Origin: Dyella acidiphila
GTDB lineage: Bacteria > Pseudomonadota > Gammaproteobacteria > Xanthomonadales > Rhodanobacteraceae
Reading direction: 5' to 3'
Assembly: GCF_014863405.1 (NCBI RefSeq)
Contig: NZ_JACZZA010000016.1
Span: 88,167 to 127,728, forward strand
Length of the DNA stretch: 39,562 nucleotides
The stretch's first letter is position 1, and each line of letters begins with the position of its first letter. Shown piece after piece: positions 32,940 through 39,562 of this stretch. Position numbers and translations under genes: made by a program. The notes beneath the pieces were generated by a model, which ran no database searches, had not been told where the DNA came from, and saw nothing but the letters and a program-made list of their open reading frames with translations.

Positions 32940-33683
32940 TCATGTCTTCACATTGAGGCAAAACGAGACACATGCGGGAACAGGTTTGGTGGAAGGGCAG
33001 GCGCTTGCATTGTTAGCCAATTCTTTCCAAGGCTCACCGTGTAAATAGAACAGCCCGACAAGGGTGAGAAGGCAGCCCACAATCACTTTGTGTCGAGATG
33101 TCAATGCAGTAATGCCAATCTTGTCCCATGTACTCTCAAAATTGATGGCAAACCAGAAAACCAGATTCATGAGAAGAACAAGGCAAACCGCCAACGCAAC
33201 AGAAGCGGTGCCTGATAGGAACCCATTTGTGAAACACATGGCGAGCCAAGTGCCTGCGACAACACCAATGGTAGAACTTGTGCAGTCGAAGCCCGCTTCA
33301 CAAACAAAGGATGTGATTTGTTTGATGGCCGTGGACATGGCGCGCATCTGATTTAGCGCAAGATGTAGGCCTAGAAGAATAATAATGATGTAGCTAGAAA
33401 GCTTGATTAGCGTTAGCGACATGAGATTGGTAAAGGAAGCAAACAGAATATGTTGAACATGTTCGCTTGCCCCAAGACTTATCATGCTTAGTGCCATCGT
33501 GATGGTAAACGTTGGCCTTGCAAATCGAACGATTCTTCGAAAGGCGGTCGATGGCTTCATGCCTCGAAGGGGGGTGTTCAAGTTTGCTTGAGGCCGTGAC
33601 TTGCTTGGCTTGTCTTGCAGCTCAGGGAACTTCGAATCTATCCATGTGCCAAGCCTGCAAAATATGTTGTCGGAACTTTCCAT
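32940..33683 (-). CDS. Membrane protein of unknown function
   Basis: This encodes 247 residues from the ATG at 33683. The N-terminal 55 residues are soluble. Then come hydrophobic segments at about 58-75, 82-108 (I-K-L-S-S-Y-I-I-I-I-L-L-G-L), 137-185 (V-A-L-A-V-C-L-V-L-L-M-N-L-V-F-W-F) and 202-215. No family is recognised. It is the first gene inside the ssrA-junction island and is clearly more AT-rich than the chromosomal genes to its left. Confidence 0.6.
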   Translation of the reverse strand: MESSDNIFCRLGTWIDSKFPELQDKPSKSRPQANLNTPLRGMKPSTAFRRIVRFARPTFTITMALSMISLGASEHVQHILFASFTNLMSLTLIKLSSYIIIILLGLHLALNQMRAMSTAIKQITSFVCEAGFDCTSSTIGVVAGTWLAMCFTNGFLSGTASVALAVCLVLLMNLVFWFAINFESTWDKIGITALTSRHKVIVGCLLTLVGLFYLHGEPWKELANNASACPSTKPVPACVSFCLNVKT

Positions 33684-34081
33684 TACCACCGATTCCCTCG
33701 GGCCAGATTGAAGGGAAATTATCGGCTATTCGTTTCAGCCCTTGAGATGGGTTTGCGCTCCACCTTTGATCACATTCCCTTCACATCCTGAAATGGTCCA
33801 CTATGTGATGAAGGTCTCACTTAGGGCCTGGGTAGTGACAATCTAAGGACCGGCCAGGAATACGGCCATACACGCATACAGGGGGCTGTGAGCGTGAACA
33901 CAAATCGCAATTGGGGTACCCGTGTCTTCAATAAATTGATTGAGGCTGGGTAGACGCAGGCCCGTATGTGGCATTTGGAACATCCTGTCTTGGTCAGCCT
34001 TTTCTTGAAAGAGCAATGGGCTGGGTCTGCGTTGCCGTGGAATGAACATCATTCCATCCACAAAACCATAGGATTTTGGTA
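33684..34081. other. Divergent intergenic region, no gene seen
   Basis: These 398 bases separate the membrane protein gene from the HNH gene and probably hold their divergent promoters. A 72-codon minus-strand frame at 33843-34061 has no ribosome binding site and is not supported. I see no palindrome of note. Confidence 0.45.
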
Positions 34082-35029
34082 ATGCGAGTATTTGTCGTTC
34101 GACTTAACCCAGACCCTCGTTCTGGTCGCGCGTACAGTAAGTATGTGACAGAGGCTGAGTACCAAGAAATTCATAAGTCATCGCCGATGGATGGATTCGA
34201 GGAGGCTGTGAATTTTCTGCCCGAAAAAGGAGTGGTCCGAGGATATCTTCCTCCAAAGCACCTCAAGGCAATACGAATGGGGGAGCCTTTTGCTCTTGTC
34301 ACGATTACAGCGAAGACAGCAGAAAAACGGGGTGATTTGGTAGTGGGCCTACAAGCAGGATGCGTCTACGCAGAAAGCCAACACCGATCCAAATCAGGGG
34401 ATAAACGCGGATACCGCAATTTGATTTGGACTTACTGGTGCGATGAAGGCAAGTCAATTTTGTTGAAAAAGCCAATTGCTGGTGCACGCAATCTTGTTCT
34501 TGGCGAGAGCGGAGTATGGGTAAGGGGGCCGACTCTTGAGTTAAAAGGGCAGTCCTTAAACCGATTTGTAAGAGTACTCGAGAAGTCTGCGCTTGTATCT
34601 GAAGACAAAAAAGTGATTAAAACATGGGCAAGTTTTATCGCCGACAAGGGAAGAAAAACTAAGCTCAATGGACACCTTGCAGATGTTGATGATCAATCTT
34701 TCTTGAGTCCGGAGGGGCGCCAAAAACTCGTTGTCCATAAGACTCGAGAGAGAAATGCAACCTTGGTCTCGTCAAAAAAAGCTAGTGTTCTTGCACAAAA
34801 GGGAACACTGGTGTGCGAAGTATGTGATTTTGATTTTCAGAAATTCTATGGTGAGTTAGGGGAAGGCTATGGGGAGGTACACCACCTAAGACCTCTTTCC
34901 AAAGGTGGTGAAAGGAAGACTTCTTTGAGCGACTTAGCCATCTTATGTGCCAATTGCCATCGAATGATTCATCGCACCGAGCCCATGATGTCGATTGAGG
35001 AATTTAAAGAATCAATCAAGAACCGATGA
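34082..35029 (+). CDS. HNH endonuclease
   Basis: This encodes 315 residues from the ATG at 34082. The N-terminal 230 residues form a specificity or sensor part I do not recognise. The C-terminal HNH domain has C245-x2-C248, V-H267-H268-L-R-P-L-S and C289-A-N291-C292-H293-R-M-I-H297, thus all metal and catalytic residues of McrA-type zinc HNH nucleases. Such proteins often cut modified or foreign DNA (type IV restriction). The gene converges on the MmeI-like restriction-modification gene, which fits a defence role, but its target is unknown. Confidence 0.8.
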   Translation: MRVFVVRLNPDPRSGRAYSKYVTEAEYQEIHKSSPMDGFEEAVNFLPEKGVVRGYLPPKHLKAIRMGEPFALVTITAKTAEKRGDLVVGLQAGCVYAESQHRSKSGDKRGYRNLIWTYWCDEGKSILLKKPIAGARNLVLGESGVWVRGPTLELKGQSLNRFVRVLEKSALVSEDKKVIKTWASFIADKGRKTKLNGHLADVDDQSFLSPEGRQKLVVHKTRERNATLVSSKKASVLAQKGTLVCEVCDFDFQKFYGELGEGYGEVHHLRPLSKGGERKTSLSDLAILCANCHRMIHRTEPMMSIEEFKESIKNR

Positions 35030-35105
35030 AGGGTATAAATTTTCGACTCAATAAACTGTCGAAAGAAGAGTCGAGTTGCTGTGCTAAGTGGAAGATCGTT
35101 GCACA

Positions 35106-37868
35106 TCAATGACTATTTTTTTCAACCAAATTTGCATATAGTTCGAAAAGAAAGGATACGCGGTTGGAATCAGCCTTTGATCCTCGGTAGCCATAAGTAA
35201 GATCCACCGCTTTGTCTAGCGCCGCATGCGCTGACATCAGGTCATTTGGCATGGAATTCGGATTGTACAGCTCTGCCAGTGTTGCATTCGGGTGATTTTT
35301 CCTGGCAATCAAGACCGATTCTGCGGCGGATATTACGGCCTGTCGCTGTGTATCGGAGATGGAGGTTGGCCAGGGGTAGTTGTTATAAACAACGTTTACA
35401 GAGTAGCGGTAGTCGCTCTTGAGTCGTCCCGCGACTGTACGCATCCATGCATTATGCATCGAACTGGAAAGTACGCCGAATTCAAATAGAGTTGCGCCTG
35501 GCAGAACACGAAGGAGGTTGCTGGCCAAGGTTTGGTGGCCTATGTATCCAATAGGGATGAAATTTCTGCGCTCGGAAGAAACCTCAGGTATCACGAGGTA
35601 TTCATCTTTTGGCATAAATTCAACGTGAAATCTACGAGGTGTTTCAGCTAGCTTTCTCGTGGGCGCACTCTTACTCGACATGCGGAAGGCTCGCACGGAT
35701 GCAACTCTCTCCATTGATAAAGGCATCGAATGAAGTTCATTTGGTTCGATATCACCCAGCCATAAGCACCAACGTTCATAACCGTTGAGAAATTCATCGG
35801 CACCAAGCCAACGCTTGAAATACGGTTTGGCGTTGGGTTCTTTGTCAACAAATTCGTGCATCTCTTCCGTTGAAAATAGATACAAACCACCGTCTATTGG
35901 TTTGTTGCCAACGCTCATTTTTGGTACATGACAAAGTGGCGTTGAGCGTCGTCCTAGTACGACATCTGGAGCATCGGTTAGATATGGGTTGATGTTTTTA
36001 ACCAAGTTGGATGTTGGCTCGCCTTTAATGTCACTGTAGGTGTAGAGGATTTTCTTACTGGCGTCTTGAAGACCAAAGCCAACGATGATGCAGTGAACGG
36101 CGGCAACCCCCTTTCCTTCGTTATTCCACTGGAATGTTCGATGCGCAAAAGAAATATGGACGCCTTTTCCAAGGAGCCAGGGCCAAAGCGCACCGGCTTG
36201 TTCACCTTGACAAACGCTGTTAGTAGAAACGAATGCAGCGCGAATCGACGTGTTTCCGAGCATGTAAGTGGTTGCTTTGACATACCATGCAGCAACATAG
36301 TCAAGAAGCCCGCCATTCTCGATAGTTCTAAAAACTGGAGCGATGTCGGCACGCTGACTATCGCTCATGTACTTGGCTCCCACAAAAGGAGGGTTACCAA
36401 GAATGTAGTGGCAATCGGGGGACGGGAGCACAGAACTCCAATCCAGATGAAGTGAGTTACTACAGACAATCGTAGGGCTAGTAACAAGCGGGACGGTTGG
36501 ACGGGTTGTTCCAAACCGCCCAGCTGCCTCAAGATTCAATTGATGATCGGTAATCCAAAGTGCGACTCGGGCAATATGAGCAGCGGCATCATCAATCTCA
36601 ATTCCGTAAAACTGGTGGACGTTGACCCTGCAAAGGGTCGAGACATCAAGAACTCCTCGTTGATCCCCCCACAGCTCCGCAATAACTTCCATTTCAAGAA
36701 GACGAAGTTCACGGAATGCAATGACCAAAAAATTTCCGCACCCACAGGCTGGGTCAAGAAAAGTGAGCCTTGGAAGCTTATCGTAAAGCGCTCGAAGCGA
36801 AGCCTTTGCCCTTTTAGGGGAATGAAGCTCAGCTCGAAGATCATCCATAAATAGCGGATTGATCAATCGAAGAATATTTCTCTCACTCGTATAGTGAGCG
36901 CCTAGTTCTCTTCGGGTCGCTTGACGCTTACTTGCTTCTGGATGCTGTTGCTCCAAGATTCCTTGGAACATCGCCCCAAAAATAGCGGGCGAAATACTGC
37001 TCCAGTCCAATTGAGCACACGCAACGAGTTCGTTTCGTAGGGAAAAATTGAAAGCCGGGATATTGGTCCGCTCTGAAAATAAGCTGCCGTTGATGTACTC
37101 AAAATTCTTGAGATCTTCATCGAGAGTGGCTTGGCGGATTTCTCGTGAGGAATCGAGCACCTGGAAAAGCTCGGCAAGAAGTGGCCCCAGGTCTTTGCCA
37201 TCTTCTCTAGTTTGACCAATAAGTCTAAGAAACTGTCCGTTTTCACCGAAAATTCCAGTATCGTCAGCGAAAAAACAGAACAGTAATCTAGTCATGAAGA
37301 CTTCTAAGTCATGACCGACAAAGCGTATATCGAGAAGGGCCTGATGTAAGCGAGATACTTGGTAGGCCGCCTTTCGGTCGATCTTGGACTCTTCTTTGAT
37401 TTGCTCTGGTCGTTCATCAACCAAGAATGCAAACCAATCTGCATGCTTTGACAGATCCTTGAGACTGCACTCATGTGTGGTGTCGTTCTTTAAGTCCGTA
37501 AGAATGAATCTGCCAAAGTCCGAAGTGATGATGTAGCGTGGACGCTCATGTTCCTTTAGGCCAAGAAAATAATCGCTGGCTTGTTGGAAGGCGCGAGCTA
37601 AGTCTTGGCCACGACTTTTGTGCTCCACGATAAGTTTTCCGGGAATAAAACTATCGATGAAGCCACGGGCGCCATCGATTTTTGAAACGGCCTTTTCGTA
37701 AATGGTGGCAGATTCTGGCCTGACGCCGAAGCACTCGTAGAATCTTGCCCAGAATAGTTTGCTATCGGCATTTTCACGAGACGCTTGAGCCCATTCCTTT
37801 GAGAAGGAAGATAAGCGTCTGCGTATTTCATTTCTGGTAATCATCAGAGATACTTGCTCCAGCTTCAC
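35106..37868 (-). CDS. MmeI-like (type IIL) restriction-modification enzyme
   Basis: This encodes 920 residues from a GTG at 37868 (ATG at 37844 possible). An N-terminal PD-(D/E)xK nuclease is visible as D72...E82-H-K84 in I-V-E-H-K-S-R-G. A helical spacer follows, then an N6-adenine methyltransferase domain with motif I D-P-A-C-G-C-G-N-F (from 372) and catalytic N492-P-P-F. A target-recognition domain (about 640-850) completes the protein. This order is that of MmeI-type enzymes, in which one polypeptide cuts and methylates. Cleavage would then be 20 or so bases from the site. All key residues are present, so it is probably active. The neighbour at 37918 is transcribed away from it. Confidence 0.87.
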   Translation of the reverse strand: MKLEQVSLMITRNEIRRRLSSFSKEWAQASRENADSKLFWARFYECFGVRPESATIYEKAVSKIDGARGFIDSFIPGKLIVEHKSRGQDLARAFQQASDYFLGLKEHERPRYIITSDFGRFILTDLKNDTTHECSLKDLSKHADWFAFLVDERPEQIKEESKIDRKAAYQVSRLHQALLDIRFVGHDLEVFMTRLLFCFFADDTGIFGENGQFLRLIGQTREDGKDLGPLLAELFQVLDSSREIRQATLDEDLKNFEYINGSLFSERTNIPAFNFSLRNELVACAQLDWSSISPAIFGAMFQGILEQQHPEASKRQATRRELGAHYTSERNILRLINPLFMDDLRAELHSPKRAKASLRALYDKLPRLTFLDPACGCGNFLVIAFRELRLLEMEVIAELWGDQRGVLDVSTLCRVNVHQFYGIEIDDAAAHIARVALWITDHQLNLEAAGRFGTTRPTVPLVTSPTIVCSNSLHLDWSSVLPSPDCHYILGNPPFVGAKYMSDSQRADIAPVFRTIENGGLLDYVAAWYVKATTYMLGNTSIRAAFVSTNSVCQGEQAGALWPWLLGKGVHISFAHRTFQWNNEGKGVAAVHCIIVGFGLQDASKKILYTYSDIKGEPTSNLVKNINPYLTDAPDVVLGRRSTPLCHVPKMSVGNKPIDGGLYLFSTEEMHEFVDKEPNAKPYFKRWLGADEFLNGYERWCLWLGDIEPNELHSMPLSMERVASVRAFRMSSKSAPTRKLAETPRRFHVEFMPKDEYLVIPEVSSERRNFIPIGYIGHQTLASNLLRVLPGATLFEFGVLSSSMHNAWMRTVAGRLKSDYRYSVNVVYNNYPWPTSISDTQRQAVISAAESVLIARKNHPNATLAELYNPNSMPNDLMSAHAALDKAVDLTYGYRGSKADSNRVSFLFELYANLVEKNSH

Positions 37869-37917
37869 AGGATTTCTACCACCTAATTAGATTATCACAG
37901 ATTAAAAGGAGATCAAT

Positions 37918-38619
37918 ATGAAAACAATGATAAATAAGATTCAGTTTCTTGCAAATAATTCAACGGGTGTTCCTATTTATTATAGTAATGCCGTTGATGT
38001 TGGCCATTCACCTGGTCTGTCAGTAACTTCAATTGATAATGGAAATATAGCTCTGTACGATAAGGACATTCTTTTTAAAGTAAAGAAGAATCCGCCGACA
38101 CAGACTAAAAATCGGGTGGATATTTACATGTCTTTGGAGTCTGCTTGTAACTTGGCGGGCGAATTGGCTCGATTTACTGTCAATGTGCAACCCGTTGTTT
38201 GGCCGCTTTTTCGTGGCGATCCAAATAAGAATGCCGGGGGTAGGATGAAGTTGCCAGGTATTATTTCTTCGTATTCTTCAAGAGGTGTTAGAGTTATTGC
38301 AAGGGTTTCATCTGGCGTTTCGATGCAGCAAGAAAATTGCTACGTCAATATAGACATTGAAGTGCCAGCGGACGGGCACATCATGATGAAAGGTACGGAA
38401 TTGCACATCGGTGTTTCACTCGATCCTCCGAAAGGAGCTCATGATTATAAAGCTGGTTCTTTGGTCGTTGTTCCGCTACATGAGTTACAGAAGGGTACGG
38501 GTGAGCAAAATCCTATACAAAAAGTTACTGGCGATTTTATGCTTGAATTTACGCCAGGGGTGGCGGCGGGATTGGCGGTTCTTCTAAACCAGGTTTGTGG
38601 TTGTCGAGCACATAGCTGA
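37918..38619 (+). CDS. Unknown protein divergent to the restriction-modification gene
   Basis: This encodes 233 residues; AAAAGGAGATCA is an excellent ribosome binding site. The protein appears rich in beta strands and polar, without signal peptide or membrane segment (G-V-R-V-I-A-R-V-S-S-G-V-S; Y-V-N-I-D-I-E-V-P-A-D-G-H-I). Cysteines are near the C-terminus (V-C-G-C-R-A-H-S). No family is recognised. Placed beside a type IIL enzyme and an HNH nuclease, it may be a defence-associated gene, but nothing in the sequence demonstrates it. Confidence 0.6.
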   Translation: MKTMINKIQFLANNSTGVPIYYSNAVDVGHSPGLSVTSIDNGNIALYDKDILFKVKKNPPTQTKNRVDIYMSLESACNLAGELARFTVNVQPVVWPLFRGDPNKNAGGRMKLPGIISSYSSRGVRVIARVSSGVSMQQENCYVNIDIEVPADGHIMMKGTELHIGVSLDPPKGAHDYKAGSLVVVPLHELQKGTGEQNPIQKVTGDFMLEFTPGVAAGLAVLLNQVCGCRAHS

Positions 38620-38703
38620 GTGTTAGCTCAATTTTGAATTGAAGAGCGCGTCTATGTGTTGTTCCAACACCGCGTAAAGCCAACCCAACATCAAGAGCAA
38701 TCG

Positions 38704-38733
38704 AAGCCAACCTATACGCAAGGTTGGCTTTTT
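38704..38733 (+). terminator. Rho-independent terminator
   Basis: A 10-bp stem AAGCCAACCT/AGGTTGGCTT with a 7-base loop is followed by TTT. It lies 85 bp after the gene at 37918 and before the relaxase gene, so it ends the former's transcript. Confidence 0.8.
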
Positions 38734-38828
38734 AATTTTCACTGCACGCCTTGACACGCATCGGCTTTCTGTTTTGATGTTGGACATGGTCATGGAAGAC
38801 CTATTCCTATCTCTCATGGAGGACACAT

Positions 38829-39437
38829 ATGCATTTACACGCTCGCCCACATCTCGAAGTCCACACGCGCTCGAAAGGCCATTCCGCCGTTGCCGGCGCC
38901 GCCTATCGTCTAGGTCTTCGCCTCTATGATGAAAAAGCCAAGGTTTGGCATGACTTCAGGAAGAGAGAGTTGGGCGAAGAAATTGTTCGCGCCTTGACCA
39001 TTGCACCAGCTGGCGCACCAGCTTGGGCCACTGACCCCGCTGAGTTGTGGAACCGGGTGGAAGCTTCAGAGAAAAGGAAGGATGCTCAGGTAGCCCGCGA
39101 CTACCGCATCCCTATCCCGTTTTGCCTGTCCGACCAGGACGCAGGTGACCTAGCCGAAGAGATGGCTCGCTTCATTTGCGATGAGCTGCATGTCCCGGTT
39201 TCCCTCGGCCTACACAGAGATGCCGATAGGGATGCTCTTGGCAACCTCAAGCCACCGGACAAGCAAGGGTTCCACGCGCACTTGTATTTTCCAACCCGTG
39301 GCCTTGCAGAAGTAGGGAAGGGAGACGATGGCGAGACAGGTGAAGGGACAGGCTTCGGGCCAAAGCTTCACGAGTTTTCCAAGATGCACCTCGGCGCTGC
39401 GTTCATTGAACTGCTGAACTGCCGTGAGCTGACCTGA
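38829..39437 (+). pseudogene. MobA/MobL-family relaxase, truncated by an IS element
   Basis: This encodes 202 residues from an ATG with GGAGGA five bases upstream. The N-terminal A-A-Y26-R-L-G fits the catalytic tyrosine region. H129 and the H149-A-H151-L-Y-F pair give the three-histidine metal site of MobA/MobL relaxases. The family is usually 400-700 residues; here the frame ends at a stop inside the IS element starting near 39430. The relaxase would nick an oriT of the island, but the helicase/primase part is lost. Confidence 0.75.
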
Positions 39438-39562
39438 AATTTCTGGTCCAGATCCAAAGTTCATAGACTTATGACGAGGAGACTGGACGATGCCCAAGAA
39501 ACGCTTTAGTTCCGAAGAGATCATCCACAAGCTGCGCGAGGCCGAGGTGCTTTCCTCGCAGG
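39430..39562 (+). mobile_element. IS3-family insertion sequence, left end (cut by window edge)
   Basis: The sequence changes at TGACCTGAAATTTCTGGTCC, a terminal repeat typical of IS3-family members. An orfA frame then begins at 39490 (GAGGAG upstream): M-P-K-K-R-F-S-S-E-E-I-I-H-K-L-R-E-A-E-V-L, the classic N-terminus of IS3 OrfA. The element differs from the IS at 8617-9847. It interrupts the relaxase gene; its other end lies beyond the window. Confidence 0.8.
39490..39562 (+). CDS. IS3-family transposase OrfA, N-terminal part
   Basis: Twenty-four codons are visible. They form the first helix of the helix-turn-helix found in IS3 OrfA proteins (R-F-S-S-E-E-I-I-H-K-L-R). The remainder is outside the window. 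Confidence 0.75.
   Translation, partial: MPKKRFSSEEIIHKLREAEVLSSQ

Noticed and set aside
32291-33044. Plus-strand frames of 60 and 188 codons
   Set aside because: They cross the terminator, ssrA remnant and tRNA-like sequences and lack ribosome binding sites.
33843-34061. 72-codon minus-strand frame in the intergenic region
   Set aside because: No ribosome binding site and no recognisable motif; composition is that of the surrounding non-coding DNA.

Overview
The window looks like a GC-rich gammaproteobacterial chromosome, most likely Xanthomonadales and perhaps the Dyella/Luteibacter/Rhodanobacter side. This is inferred from base composition, an XAC0095-like small protein, LytS/LytTR regulation and many interspersed palindromic repeats; no rRNA or marker gene confirms it. 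It has three parts: a mobile element full of toxin tips on the left, an ordinary chromosomal block in the middle, and a second, AT-richer island on the right.

Left part (1-9847). A 185-bp sequence is repeated without mismatch at 1-185 and 6609-6793. Each copy starts in the last codons of a tyrosine integrase gene and ends in a few codons reading V-A-C-A-V-V-P-D-T. Behind each copy comes a different promoterless, start-poor reading frame that looks like the C-terminal toxin tip of a polymorphic toxin, followed directly by a small candidate immunity gene. The unit between the repeats (6608 bp) holds toxin tip 1 and immunity 1, a terminator, an IncP-like oriT, a TraJ-like relaxosome gene, a small unknown gene, an XRE repressor, a CHC2/Toprim primase-ATPase and the integrase. 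After the second repeat lie toxin tip 2 with immunity 2, tip 3 (HEXXH metalloprotease) with immunity 3, and tip 4, which an IS3-family element cuts. All four tips begin with the same short word, GTTCCARAC, read as V-P-D/N. My interpretation is a self-integrating, mobilizable element that carries a toxin tip plus immunity gene and integrates at a conserved codon block of a toxin gene. It would swap the tip and push old tips downstream into a silent array.

Middle part (9848-32550). The right flank of the IS element is a broken small gene with a hairpin-rich leader, so the IS seems to mark a deletion joint. Then come a methyltransferase, an XAC0095-like protein, an XRE regulator, a periplasmic cytochrome c-sorbosone dehydrogenase fusion, an operon of GNAT, FUSC-family transporter and small membrane protein, and a LytS/LytTR two-component pair next to a serine hydrolase. 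Arrays of a palindromic repeat lie on both sides of that block. Further right are a GAF-GAF-GGDEF-EAL protein, a BamE-like lipoprotein, a DUF4440 protein, an aldo/keto reductase, several exported or membrane proteins of unknown function, a YkgJ-type cysteine-cluster protein and a second serine hydrolase.

Right part (32551-39562). A strong terminator is followed by 18 bp matching the 3' end of ssrA (tmRNA) on the minus strand, after which the sequence changes and becomes AT-richer. This looks like the junction of an island integrated in ssrA. The island holds tRNA-like remnants, a membrane protein, an HNH endonuclease, a MmeI-like restriction-modification enzyme, an unknown gene diverging from it, and a MobA/MobL relaxase cut off by another IS3-family element at the window end.
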